Assembly (NCBI RefSeq): GCF_050589645.1
Contig: NZ_JBNGOQ010000001.1
Coordinates: 1,116,001-1,180,000, forward strand
DNA from: JBNGOQ01 sp050589645
GTDB lineage: Bacteria > Bacteroidota > Bacteroidia > Flavobacteriales > Flavobacteriaceae
Direction: 5' to 3'
Length of the DNA: 64,000 bases
The position numbers were made by a program, and so were the translations under genes. Positions 7,685 to 15,954 of the stretch are shown piece after piece (position 1 is the first letter of the stretch; every line of letters starts with the position of its first letter). The notes below the pieces were generated by a model. The model was not told the origin of the DNA and did not search any database. It saw nothing but the letters and a program-made list of their open reading frames with translations.

Positions 7685-8430
7685 TATTTGGGAGGTGCGA
7701 AAACCGCTATGGTATACTCCAATAATTCCTCCGAGCCAGTGGGACCATGCCCGGGAATTACAGTTTTTAGGTCCGGGAAGGCAGCTTTGATCTTTTGCAC
7801 GGTTTGCGACCATGTTTGCACATTGGCATCGGCTAGATTGCCCTTTTTAGCGTCCTGGGCCTTGATCATACAACCTCCGAACAGGAGCCTGTCCTCAGCA
7901 ATATAGCTAACAATATTGTCCTTCGTATGGGCCTCGCCAAAGTATTGGTTACGTACCTTGCCTGTACCAACTTCCAGTTCCATCTGGGTATCAAAGCCCA
8001 CTTGGGGTACAGGCAGGCCTGCCTCCCTGGCCAGGATTATCGTTGTCTGGTTGGCAAAGGAAGGAATGCCCAGCGCATGAAAGCTTGGCAAACCGCCCAG
8101 GCAATCATCATGGAAATGATTGACGACCACCGCGGTAACATCGGAATTTTTAACCTCGGCGATCCATTTGATCAGTTCTGTGGCCACCGCCTCCTCCGAG
8201 GGGCTGTCAAATACAACGGCCTCCTTGTTGTTGATGTACACCAGACCATTACACTCAAATTTCCCGTAATCCGGAATGTCCAGATAAGAGACGTGCACAT
8301 AGCTGTTTTCTGAAATAGCGATGATTTTAAGGTGTTCAGAGCTGTAAGCCAACCCTTTTTCTTGGGACTTAACTGCCAGGGGATGGAGAAATAGGATGAG
8401 CAAGCCAAGGAAGCGAAGTGTGTTTTGCAT
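7684..8430 (-). CDS. Subclass B1 metallo-beta-lactamase
   Basis: 248 residues from the ATG at 8430, with a signal peptide cleaved near VKSQ (residue 23). All six zinc ligands of subclass B1 enzymes are present in the right order: H105-F-H107-D-D109, H168 (GEAHTKD), C187 (FGGCMIK) and H228 (VIPGHG). The ligand spacings (D to H 59, H to C 19, C to H 41) fit the Bacillus BcII type closely, as does the GNLADANVQTW segment. Predicted periplasmic hydrolase of beta-lactams, possibly carbapenems. It lies at the upstream end of the MarR-linked block with its own strong promoter. Confidence 0.88.
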   Translation of the reverse strand: MQNTLRFLGLLILFLHPLAVKSQEKGLAYSSEHLKIIAISENSYVHVSYLDIPDYGKFECNGLVYINNKEAVVFDSPSEEAVATELIKWIAEVKNSDVTAVVVNHFHDDCLGGLPSFHALGIPSFANQTTIILAREAGLPVPQVGFDTQMELEVGTGKVRNQYFGEAHTKDNIVSYIAEDRLLFGGCMIKAQDAKKGNLADANVQTWSQTVQKIKAAFPDLKTVIPGHGPTGSEELLEYTIAVFAPPK

Positions 8431-8473
8431 ATGTTTTGGGAGCTGTCTTTGGGCTATTGTCGCCCATGGTTCC

Positions 8474-8504
8474 CAAAGATATAGCATATTTAGTTACCTT
8501 TCAA
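8474..8504 (-). promoter_or_regulatory. Promoter of the metallo-beta-lactamase gene
   Basis: On the minus strand: TTG, 20 bases, TATCTTTG (8474-8481), an exact match to the Bacteroidota consensus. The expected leader is about 38 bases. The spacer contains one TAACT half-site of the neighbouring operator but not the full dyad. Confidence 0.7.
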
Positions 8505-8506
8505 AA

Positions 8507-8884
8507 ATGGAAAACCAAGATACCTACAAACTGTTGTTCATTTACAACGCCAACTCTGGCCTGCGCAATGCCTTGCTGGACAGTGCCCACAAAATTCTCA
8601 GTCCGGCCACTTACGATTGCAATCTATGCGACATTACCTTTGGCGTTTTCAGTGAAAACACTGGTTGGAAGCAATTCCGGGAAGGTAGTAAGGTGTCCAT
8701 GGAATTTTTGCACAAAGACGAGTTTACCCAACAATATGCATCCAAATTTGGCCACAAGTTTACCTTTCCCATTGTGTTAGCGGTTACCCATGACAAGCTG
8801 GAGGTTCTGGTGAGCACCCAGGTGTTGAACGATTTGAAAAGTGCGGAAGAGCTAATTCAATTGATCGAAGAACACGTTGGTTAG
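8507..8884 (+). CDS. Conserved hypothetical protein
   Basis: 125 residues from the ATG at 8507 (MENQDTYKLLFIYNANSG). The longer frame to 8396 runs through the divergent lactamase promoter and is unlikely. Features are an N-terminal strand followed by NANSG, a CNLCDITFG motif with two cysteines near residue 38, a central aromatic segment and a C-terminal helix (SAEELIQLIEEH). Small proteins of this shape occur in flavobacteria, sometimes labelled GTPase, but no P-loop is visible. Function unknown. Confidence 0.75.
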   Translation: MENQDTYKLLFIYNANSGLRNALLDSAHKILSPATYDCNLCDITFGVFSENTGWKQFREGSKVSMEFLHKDEFTQQYASKFGHKFTFPIVLAVTHDKLEVLVSTQVLNDLKSAEELIQLIEEHVG

Positions 8885-9046
8885 TAGTAGGCAGTGGGCA
8901 GTAGGCAGTGTTAGGTGTTAAATGTTGAGTAGTTAATTATGAATGGGCAATGCGCTCGGCGCTTAGCGTATGGCGTGATGCATTATATTCGGTAGTGGAC
9001 AATAAAAAATGAACAATTAGCAATTAGCAATAAAAAATGGTTCATT
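8885..9046. other. Low-complexity intergenic spacer
   Basis: Spacer between convergent genes made of short imperfect repeats: AGTAGGCAGTGGGCAGTAGGCAG near 8887 and CAATTAGCAATTAGCAATA near 9014. No gene or RNA is recognisable. Confidence 0.5.
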
Positions 9047-9102
9047 CTTAAACCTTAAACCTTAAACCTTAAACCTTAAACCTTAAACCTTAAACCTTAA
9101 AC
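9047..9102 (+). repeat. Tandem array of the heptamer CTTAAAC (8 copies)
   Basis: Eight perfect head-to-tail copies of CTTAAAC, ending exactly at the engB stop codon (9103-9105). It lies in the spacer between convergent genes. Confidence 0.95.
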
Positions 9103-9720
9103 CTAACCTTTATTTTCCTTGTGAAATTCGGTGTTAATGTTATGGACGTACCCCAACAATTCCTCCCTTCCCGTTCTGTGGGCGGATGAGGTCACAAAAT
9201 AGGGCGGTACTTCCTCCCAAACCCCTTCCAATAAGGTTTTAAGGTAGGTGTCCACCTGTTTTTCCGTGAGCTGGGGCTTTAGCTTGTCCGCTTTGGTGAA
9301 GACAATGCAAAAAGGGATCATATGGGTGCCTAGCCATTCCATGAATTCCATATCCACTTTTTGAGGTTCGTGTCTCACATCTACTAGGACAAAGGCACAA
9401 ACCAATTGTTTGCGCTGTAAAAAATAATCCGTGATGTATTTCTGAAAGGTCTTTTTGTCCTTTTTGGAAGCGCGGGCATAACCGTAGCCCGGTAAATCCA
9501 CGAGAAACCAGTTATCATTGATCTTAAAATGGTTGATAAGTTGTGTTTTCCCTGGTCTGCCCGAGGTTTTTGCCAGGTTTTTCCGCTGGGTGAGCATATT
9601 GATCAAGGAGGACTTGCCCACATTGGATCGGCCTATAAAAGCGTATTCGGGAAGGAGTTCCTTTGGACACTTCGCCACATTGGAATTGCTCATTACAAAG
9701 TCGGCCGACTTTATTTTCAT
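9103..9720 (-). CDS. engB: Ribosome biogenesis GTP-binding protein EngB/YsxC
   Basis: 205 residues, normal family length. The GTPase motifs are G1 GRSNVGKSS (about residues 30-38), the switch threonine region with KTSGRPGKTQ, G3 DLPGYG, G4 TKAD and G5 TSS. EngB assists assembly of the large ribosomal subunit in the cytoplasm. The gene is 10 bases downstream of the alpha/beta hydrolase gene, so they are probably cotranscribed. Confidence 0.95.
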   Translation of the reverse strand: MKIKSADFVMSNSNVAKCPKELLPEYAFIGRSNVGKSSLINMLTQRKNLAKTSGRPGKTQLINHFKINDNWFLVDLPGYGYARASKKDKKTFQKYITDYFLQRKQLVCAFVLVDVRHEPQKVDMEFMEWLGTHMIPFCIVFTKADKLKPQLTEKQVDTYLKTLLEGVWEEVPPYFVTSSAHRTGREELLGYVHNINTEFHKENKG

Positions 9721-9730
9721 CGGAAGGATT

Positions 9731-10495
9731 TTAGAAGTTTCGCTTTTCCAACCAAGCGTCCAGGATAGCGTTGAATTCCTTAGGACGTTCCATCATCGGG
9801 GCGTGGCCACACTTTTGGATCCAAAAAAGTTCCGAATCCGGGAGTAGTTCGTGAAATTCTTTGGCCACGTTGGGCGGGGTCACTGTATCGTCTTGACCCC
9901 AAATGATACAGGTAGGGGTAAGCATATGTGGAAGGTCCTTGGACATATTGTGCCGTATGGCACTTTTGGCAATTGCCAGGGTCTTCACCAATTTCATACG
10001 GTCGTTTACCGTGGCATAGACTTCGTCCACAATCTCCTTAGTGGCTACCTTGGGATTATAAAAAACGTCTTGGGCCTTCTTTTTGATGAATTCATAATCC
10101 CCGCGTTTGGGGTACCCATCTCCCATGGCACTTTCGTAAAGTCCCGAACTGCCTGTAATGACCAAGGCCCTCACCATTTCCGGGTAGAGTTTGGTATGCA
10201 ATAGACCAATATGGCCGCCTAGGGAATTTCCCAAAAGAATAACATCCTTAAGTCCTTTGAACTCGATGAACCGCTCCAAAAACTTGGCAAAGTTCTTTAC
10301 GTTGGTTCGGATTATGGGCATATCATAGATAGGGAGTTCAGGAACGAGAACCTTATATCCTTTGGAAGGAAAATGGTGCATTACGCCCTGAAAATTGCTC
10401 AAACCTCCCATGAGCCCATGTAATATAATAATCGGGGTGCCTTCCCCTATCTCTATATACCTGTATTTTCCTTCGGTAATAATCTTTTCTTCCAT
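9731..10495 (-). CDS. Alpha/beta hydrolase
   Basis: 254 residues. The fold signatures are the oxyanion motif HGLMGG near residue 26, the nucleophile elbow GNSLGG (Ser near 92), an acid in WGQDDTVTPP and the catalytic His in CGHAPMMERP near the C-terminus. No signal peptide, so probably cytoplasmic. The substrate cannot be told; the family includes esterases and C-C hydrolases. Divergent from the dcw operon. Confidence 0.85.
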   Translation of the reverse strand: MEEKIITEGKYRYIEIGEGTPIIILHGLMGGLSNFQGVMHHFPSKGYKVLVPELPIYDMPIIRTNVKNFAKFLERFIEFKGLKDVILLGNSLGGHIGLLHTKLYPEMVRALVITGSSGLYESAMGDGYPKRGDYEFIKKKAQDVFYNPKVATKEIVDEVYATVNDRMKLVKTLAIAKSAIRHNMSKDLPHMLTPTCIIWGQDDTVTPPNVAKEFHELLPDSELFWIQKCGHAPMMERPKEFNAILDAWLEKRNF

Positions 10496-10614
10496 TCAAG
10501 GACAGCTTCTGGTCTCAGTTGGCAAATATAGGCATTTCCCCATAATAGCAATACATTCCCTTTGAAGGGAGCTTGCCCTGAAACTGCTGGGTTTTGACAA
10601 AAAAGATGAAATCC

Positions 10615-10624
10615 TTACCACTTT
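10615..10624 (-). promoter_or_regulatory. Inverted MraZ-box-like site
   Basis: TTACCACTTT is the exact reverse complement of AAAGTGGTAA, which forms the first MraZ-like box at 10690-10699. It lies between the divergent hydrolase gene and the array. Confidence 0.35.
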
Positions 10625-10692
10625 ATTAGTCCGCCTATTTTCTAGCACTTTAGCCTCTTTTTGGGCCAAATCACCTAAAAATTATCAACAAA

Positions 10693-10720
10693 GTGGTAAT
10701 TTGTGGTATTATGTGGTAAT
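10693..10720 (+). promoter_or_regulatory. MraZ operator: three 10-bp-phased GTGGTAAT boxes
   Basis: GTGGTAAT (10693), GTGGTATT (10703) and GTGGTAAT (10713) repeat with an exact period of 10 bases just upstream of the -7 element of mraZ. MraZ is known in other phyla to bind short G-rich direct repeats spaced by about one helical turn in front of its own operon, so this is the likely autoregulatory site. Confidence 0.7.
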
Positions 10721-10728
10721 AATTTCTA

Positions 10729-10736
10729 TATATTTG
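10729..10736 (+). promoter_or_regulatory. dcw operon -7 element
   Basis: TATATTTG matches TAnnTTTG. The -33 element at 19-21 bases is poor; the MraZ boxes occupy that region. Leader of about 22 bases to the TTG start of mraZ. Confidence 0.5.
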
Positions 10737-10763
10737 AGTTATAAAAGCAAATAGCCACCAGCT

Positions 10764-11237
10764 TTGGACATATTTTTTGTTGGAACATATAACTGTAAGG
10801 CCGATGCCAAAGGTAGGGTAATGTTACCAGTTACCCTAAAAAACCAGATTACGCCTATCCTTAATGACGGCTTTGTGATAAAGCGGTCCATGTATGCGCC
10901 CTGTCTGGAACTCTATCCCATGTACGAATGGAATACGGTGATGCAGGAACTCAATGCCAAAAGCAGGTACGAAAAGGACAATATAGATTTCATCAGAAAA
11001 TTTACCGCTGGTTTAAAACAGGTGGAAATAGATACTACCGGAAGGTTATTGATTCCCAAGAATTTGACCACGCTGGTGGGTATAACCAAAGATGTGGTAT
11101 TGGCTTCCATAGGTAAGAATATTGAGATATGGGATAAGGATAGATATGAGCAGGAAATCAATGTGGCCCCTGAAGAAGTGGCCAGCTTGGCGAAAAAGGT
11201 AATGGGCGGGAAGGACAAAACGGATGGAGTATCATAA
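10764..11237 (+). CDS. mraZ: Transcriptional regulator MraZ
   Basis: 157 residues. Two AbrB-like SpoVT folds, each with the DxxxGR signature: DAKGRVMLP near residue 15 and DTTGRLLIP near residue 92. The start is a TTG codon; FVGTYNCKADAKGR follows at the usual distance. First gene of the division and cell-wall operon; it overlaps rsmH by 14 bases. Probably represses its own operon through the GTGGTAAT boxes. Confidence 0.95.
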   Translation: MDIFFVGTYNCKADAKGRVMLPVTLKNQITPILNDGFVIKRSMYAPCLELYPMYEWNTVMQELNAKSRYEKDNIDFIRKFTAGLKQVEIDTTGRLLIPKNLTTLVGITKDVVLASIGKNIEIWDKDRYEQEINVAPEEVASLAKKVMGGKDKTDGVS

Positions 11238-12120
11238 CCCGGTACTGTTAAAGGAGTCGGTCAATGGACTCCACATAAAAAAAGATGGGGTTTACGTGGA
11301 TGTAACTTTCGGTGGCGGAGGACATTCCAAGGAAATCCTAAAACAGTTGGGGGAAGATGGCAGATTGATAGCGTTTGATCAGGACGAGGAGGCTTTGCAG
11401 AATACGATAGCGGACGAAAGGTTTTTATTGATCAACGAGAATTTTAGGTATATCAAGCAGTTTTTAAAGTTCTATGGCATTCGGAAAGTAGATGGGATCT
11501 TGGCAGATTTTGGGGTTTCCTCACATCAATTTGACAAAGCGGAACGTGGATTTTCTACCCGTTTTGATGCGGATCTGGATATGCGCATGAGCAGGAAGAA
11601 CACCAGCTCTGCCTATGATGTGGTGAATAACTATTCCTATGATGAGTTGCGAAAGGTGCTCTTCCAGTATGGCGATTTGCGGAATGCAAATGCCATGGCA
11701 GGGACGTTGATTACGGCTCGGGAAGAAGCGCCCATAAAAACAACGGAACAGCTGAAGCAGGTGTTGCAACGATTTTTGCCCAAGTTTAAGGAACAGAAAA
11801 TCCTGGCGCAGATATACCAGGCCATACGGATCGAGGTGAACCAGGAAATAGCGGTCATCAAGGAGTTTTTGTTGCAGACCCCAGAGCTACTGGAAAAGGG
11901 CGGAAGGCTCAGTGTCATTAGCTATCATTCGCTCGAGGACCGACTGGTAAAACGGTTTATCCGTGCCGGACAGTTTGAAGGAGAGGCCGAAAAGGATTTT
12001 TACGGAAACCCTCAGGTACCCTTTAAGAAAGTGGGCGGACTTATAGTTCCGTTACCAGAGGAAATAGCAAAGAATAACAGAGCTAGGAGCGCCAAACTGC
12101 GAATAGCTGAAAAAATATAA
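11224..12120 (+). CDS. rsmH: 16S rRNA (cytosine-N4)-methyltransferase RsmH
   Basis: 298 residues, usual length. SAM-binding motif VDVTFGGGGHSKEIL at residues 24-38; GILADFGVSSHQFD and GGRLSVISYHSLEDR are family signatures. Methylates C1402 of 16S rRNA. The start lies inside the end of mraZ, typical for this operon. Confidence 0.97.
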   Translation: MEYHNPVLLKESVNGLHIKKDGVYVDVTFGGGGHSKEILKQLGEDGRLIAFDQDEEALQNTIADERFLLINENFRYIKQFLKFYGIRKVDGILADFGVSSHQFDKAERGFSTRFDADLDMRMSRKNTSSAYDVVNNYSYDELRKVLFQYGDLRNANAMAGTLITAREEAPIKTTEQLKQVLQRFLPKFKEQKILAQIYQAIRIEVNQEIAVIKEFLLQTPELLEKGGRLSVISYHSLEDRLVKRFIRAGQFEGEAEKDFYGNPQVPFKKVGGLIVPLPEEIAKNNRARSAKLRIAEKI

Positions 12121-12122
12121 AA

Positions 12123-12440
12123 ATGAAAAAAGGAATTCTGGACATTTTAAAAGGGAAGTTTTTGGTAAGCGGAGACGCGCCCAAAAACTGGCTTTTTATC
12201 ATTTTCGCCTCCTTTTTGGCCACCGTAATGATCGCGAGTTCGCACAGCGCGGACCGTAAGGTGCACCAAGTGGCGGCCTTGAACGAGGAAGTAAAGGAAT
12301 TGAGGAGCGAGTTTGTGGATATCCGCTCGGATGTGCAGCGGCTGAAGTTAGAGTCTACGGTAATGCAGACAGTGGCCGAAGACGGCCTGTATCCGTCAGA
12401 AACACCGCCTAAAAAAATAAAAGTTAAATCAGAGGATTAG
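12123..12440 (+). CDS. ftsL: FtsL-like division protein
   Basis: 105 residues. A short cytoplasmic part, one membrane helix (about residues 23-40, WLFIIFASFLATVMI) and a periplasmic coiled coil (VAALNEEVKELRSEFVDIRS) with heptad leucines/valines. Position between rsmH and ftsI, size and topology identify it as the FtsL equivalent, which would join FtsQ and recruit FtsW/FtsI. Sequence identity alone would not be convincing. Confidence 0.85.
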   Translation: MKKGILDILKGKFLVSGDAPKNWLFIIFASFLATVMIASSHSADRKVHQVAALNEEVKELRSEFVDIRSDVQRLKLESTVMQTVAEDGLYPSETPPKKIKVKSED

Positions 12441-14446
12441 TGCCTATAACCGAAAGGAACATATTAACCAGATTGTATGCCGTAGCCGGATGTTTGTTCT
12501 TGTTTGCCGTCGCAGTGGTCGTGAAACTGGTGAGCATACAGATGGTACATGGAGACAAATACAAGAAGCTGGCCATGGCCCGCACGGAAAAAATGTTCAC
12601 CATTGCACCCAATAGGGGTAACCTATATTCCGATGACGGCAGTTTGTTAGCTACATCAGTATCCAGGTATACTATTCGGTTCGATGCAGTTACCGTTAAG
12701 ACCGAGGACTTTGAGGCCCATATAAAACCCTTGTCCGATTCCCTTGCCAGTATGTTGGGGAAACCGGCATCGCATTATGAAAACCTATTAAGAAAGGCAA
12801 AGGTAAATAAGCACAGGTACAAACTGGTGGCCCGCAACCTCGATTATTCGGATTATATGAGGACCAAAGCTTTTCCACTTTTCGAAAAAGGCCCCAACGA
12901 AGGCGGATTGATCGTGGAACAGCGTACGGTACGGGAGCATCCGTTGGGAAAAATTGCGGAACGCAGCGTTGGGTATGAGCGGGTAGATGATAATGGATAC
13001 TTTACCAGGGTGGGCCTTGAAGGCGCCTTTGGTCAGTATTTAAGGGGTAGCGAGGGGAAAAGACTCAAACAAAAAATTGCCAAGGGTCAATGGAAACCCA
13101 TTGGGCTGGATAATATCATTGAACCTAAGGATGGTTATGACGTTATATCCACCATAAATATCAACATACAGGATATTGCGCACCACGCGCTGTTGGGCCA
13201 ATTGGAAAAGTACAAGGCGGATCATGGTTCTGTTATTGTTATGGAAACCAAGACAGGGGAGGTGAAGGCCATTTCCAATCTCGGACGGACTCAGGAAGGG
13301 AAGTACTATGAGCGGTTGAACTATGCCGTGGGGGAATCCCATGAACCCGGTTCTACCTTTAAATTGATGTCATTAGTGGCCGCTTTGGAAGATAAGGTGA
13401 TAGATACCACCACATTGGTAGATACGGAGAAAGGGCGTTGGCGATTGTATGACCGTACAGTTCGTGATTCCAAACCTGGCGGATATGGAAAAATTTCCGC
13501 TGCAAAGGCCTTTGAGGTCTCTTCCAACACCGCCTTCGCCAAAATCATACACAACAGTTATAAAGAACGGCCTTCCCGTTTTGTGGACCGCTTGATGAAC
13601 ATGAACCTTCACGAACCCTTGGGACTACCCATCAAGGGAGAGGGAAAACCGGTTATAAGGTATCCTGGTGACAAGGGATGGTCTGGCATTTCACTGGCCT
13701 GGATGTCCCATGGATACGAAGTTTCCCTTACCCCATTGCAGACCCTTGCCTTCTATAATGCCATTGCCAATGATGGCGAAATGATCAAACCAAGATTGAT
13801 CAAGGAGGTGCGGGAATGGAACAAGACCATTCAAAAATTCAACAAGGAAGTCATAAATCCATCCATCTGCACCCAGGAAACGGCGGCCAAGGTAAGACAA
13901 TTGTTAAAGAATGTGGTGGAGAAAGAACACGGCACCGGACATGGGTTGTACTCGCCAAATTTCTCTATGGCAGGCAAGACCGGGACCTGTCAGAAAAATT
14001 ACGTTTCCAAGGACCCGGATAAACTAAGGTATATATCCACCTTCGCCGGATATTTTCCCGCAGACAATCCCAAATATTCCTGTATTGTGGTAATCCATGA
14101 ACCAGATAAAAGTGTAGGATACTACGGAGCGGACGTATCGGGCCCGGTTTTTAAGTCCATCGCCCAAAAAATCTATGCCACTTCTCCCTTGATAGACGAG
14201 TTGGAAACACTAAAACCAGATGATGAACATTTGGAGGAAGCTTATGAAAGTTATTATGCAAAGGCACAGAAAAAATATCAAAAGGTCCCTAATGTTAAAG
14301 GAATGAGTGGAATGGATGCGGTTTCCTTACTGGAAAATTTGGGCTTACAGGTTGAAGTCAAAGGAAATGGAAAGGTAAGGGCACAATCGGTATCCCAGGG
14401 TACTGATTTGGACAAAGTGGACAAAATTGTTTTGGAACTATCGTGA
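12440..14446 (+). CDS. ftsI: Division transpeptidase FtsI (PBP3 type) with PASTA domain
   Basis: 668 residues. N-terminal membrane anchor (residues 11-30), a PBP dimer domain, then the transpeptidase with S305-T-F-K, SSN near 360 and KTG near 513. A single PASTA domain closes the protein (about 605-668, VPNVKGMSGMDAVSLLENLGL). The start is GTG, sharing one base with the ftsL stop. Cross-links septal peptidoglycan with FtsW. Confidence 0.96.
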   Translation: MPITERNILTRLYAVAGCLFLFAVAVVVKLVSIQMVHGDKYKKLAMARTEKMFTIAPNRGNLYSDDGSLLATSVSRYTIRFDAVTVKTEDFEAHIKPLSDSLASMLGKPASHYENLLRKAKVNKHRYKLVARNLDYSDYMRTKAFPLFEKGPNEGGLIVEQRTVREHPLGKIAERSVGYERVDDNGYFTRVGLEGAFGQYLRGSEGKRLKQKIAKGQWKPIGLDNIIEPKDGYDVISTININIQDIAHHALLGQLEKYKADHGSVIVMETKTGEVKAISNLGRTQEGKYYERLNYAVGESHEPGSTFKLMSLVAALEDKVIDTTTLVDTEKGRWRLYDRTVRDSKPGGYGKISAAKAFEVSSNTAFAKIIHNSYKERPSRFVDRLMNMNLHEPLGLPIKGEGKPVIRYPGDKGWSGISLAWMSHGYEVSLTPLQTLAFYNAIANDGEMIKPRLIKEVREWNKTIQKFNKEVINPSICTQETAAKVRQLLKNVVEKEHGTGHGLYSPNFSMAGKTGTCQKNYVSKDPDKLRYISTFAGYFPADNPKYSCIVVIHEPDKSVGYYGADVSGPVFKSIAQKIYATSPLIDELETLKPDDEHLEEAYESYYAKAQKKYQKVPNVKGMSGMDAVSLLENLGLQVEVKGNGKVRAQSVSQGTDLDKVDKIVLELS

Positions 14447-15906
14447 AGTTGTTAAAGGACATATTATATGGAGTAAGCCTCTCAGCGGTGAGCGGATCAA
14501 CGACCATTCTGATCAATGCAATATGCTTTGATTCCAGAAAGGTAGGCCTGGACGATGTCTTTATTGCCATACGAGGAACCCAGACCGACGGGCACCAGTA
14601 TATAGCCAAAGCCATTGACTCTGGTGCCAATGCCATTGTATGTGAGGAACTTCCGGAGCAATTGATCAATGGCGTAACCTACGCGCAGGTGGATAACGGA
14701 AACAAGGCCCTGGCCATCATGGCATCAAATTTTTATGACAACCCTTCCAAAAACCTGAAATTGGTAGGGATTACAGGAACCAATGGGAAGACAACGATAA
14801 GTAGCTTGTTGTACGAACTGTTCAAAAAAGCGGGCTATAAGGTGGGATTGATATCCACCATCAAGATTATGGTAGATGCCCAAAAGTACAACACGAGCCA
14901 CACTACTCCGGACGCCTTGACCATCAATAGGCATTTAAGTTTAATGAACGAAGCAGGGGTGGAATTCTGCTTTATGGAAGTTAGCTCGCACGGTATCGCC
15001 CAAAAAAGGACAGAAGGATTGGTTTTTACGGGGGCCATTTTTACAAACTTGTCCCATGACCATTTGGACTACCACAAGACGTTTGCCGAATACAGGGACA
15101 CCAAAAAAGAACTCTTCGATGGCCTTTCAAAAAGCGCCTTTGCCCTGACCAACGTGGACGACAAGAACGGTTTGGTCATGTTGCAGAACACCAAGGCAAG
15201 AAAAAATACCTACGCGTTAAAATCATATGCCGATTACAGGGCACAGGTCCTTGAAAACCAGTTCAATGGCCAATTGCTGAAAATTGATGACAATGAACTG
15301 TGGACCAAACTTATAGGGCATTTCAATGCCTATAACATCTTGGCCATTTACGCTACTGCGGATTTACTGGGACTGGAAAAACTCGAGATTCTTCGTTTGT
15401 TGAGCGAGCTGGAAAACGTGGACGGAAGGTTCCAATACTACATATCGAAAAAGAAAATAACGGCTATTGTTGATTATGCCCATACGCCGGACGCCTTAAA
15501 AAATGTACTTGATACTATCAATACATTGAGAACTGGAAATGAAAATGTCATCACCGTAGTGGGGTGTGGTGGTGACAGAGATAGTTCTAAGCGTCCGGTA
15601 ATGGGACATATCGCTTCGGAGTTGAGCACCAAGGCCATTTTTACCTCTGACAACCCGCGTACGGAGTCGCCCACCGTGATTATTGAAGAAATGGAAGCAG
15701 GGGTGGAGGCCCAAAATGTTAAAAAAATACTGTCCATTGAAAATAGGAAGCAGGCCATTAAAACTGCCTGCCAACTGGCCTTGGACAACGATATCATCCT
15801 CGTTGCCGGTAAAGGGCATGAGACCTACCAGGAGACTAATGGCAAACGAGTGGATTTTGATGATTTTAAAATAGTGAAGGAAATATTGTCCGAATTGGAC
15901 AAATAA
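14443..15906 (+). CDS. murE: UDP-MurNAc-tripeptide synthetase MurE
   Basis: 487 residues. ATP loop GTNGKTT near residue 112, substrate domain with HTTPDALT, and the DNPR motif (SDNPRTESP, near 403) that marks meso-diaminopimelate-adding enzymes. It starts with GTG overlapping the ftsI stop (GTGA). Adds the third residue of the peptidoglycan stem peptide. Confidence 0.96.
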   Translation: MKLLKDILYGVSLSAVSGSTTILINAICFDSRKVGLDDVFIAIRGTQTDGHQYIAKAIDSGANAIVCEELPEQLINGVTYAQVDNGNKALAIMASNFYDNPSKNLKLVGITGTNGKTTISSLLYELFKKAGYKVGLISTIKIMVDAQKYNTSHTTPDALTINRHLSLMNEAGVEFCFMEVSSHGIAQKRTEGLVFTGAIFTNLSHDHLDYHKTFAEYRDTKKELFDGLSKSAFALTNVDDKNGLVMLQNTKARKNTYALKSYADYRAQVLENQFNGQLLKIDDNELWTKLIGHFNAYNILAIYATADLLGLEKLEILRLLSELENVDGRFQYYISKKKITAIVDYAHTPDALKNVLDTINTLRTGNENVITVVGCGGDRDSSKRPVMGHIASELSTKAIFTSDNPRTESPTVIIEEMEAGVEAQNVKKILSIENRKQAIKTACQLALDNDIILVAGKGHETYQETNGKRVDFDDFKIVKEILSELDK

Positions 15907-15954
15907 TTTATATGGTCCGGCACAAGCTGGGTCCGTAAGGAACAAGCAAAGAAG

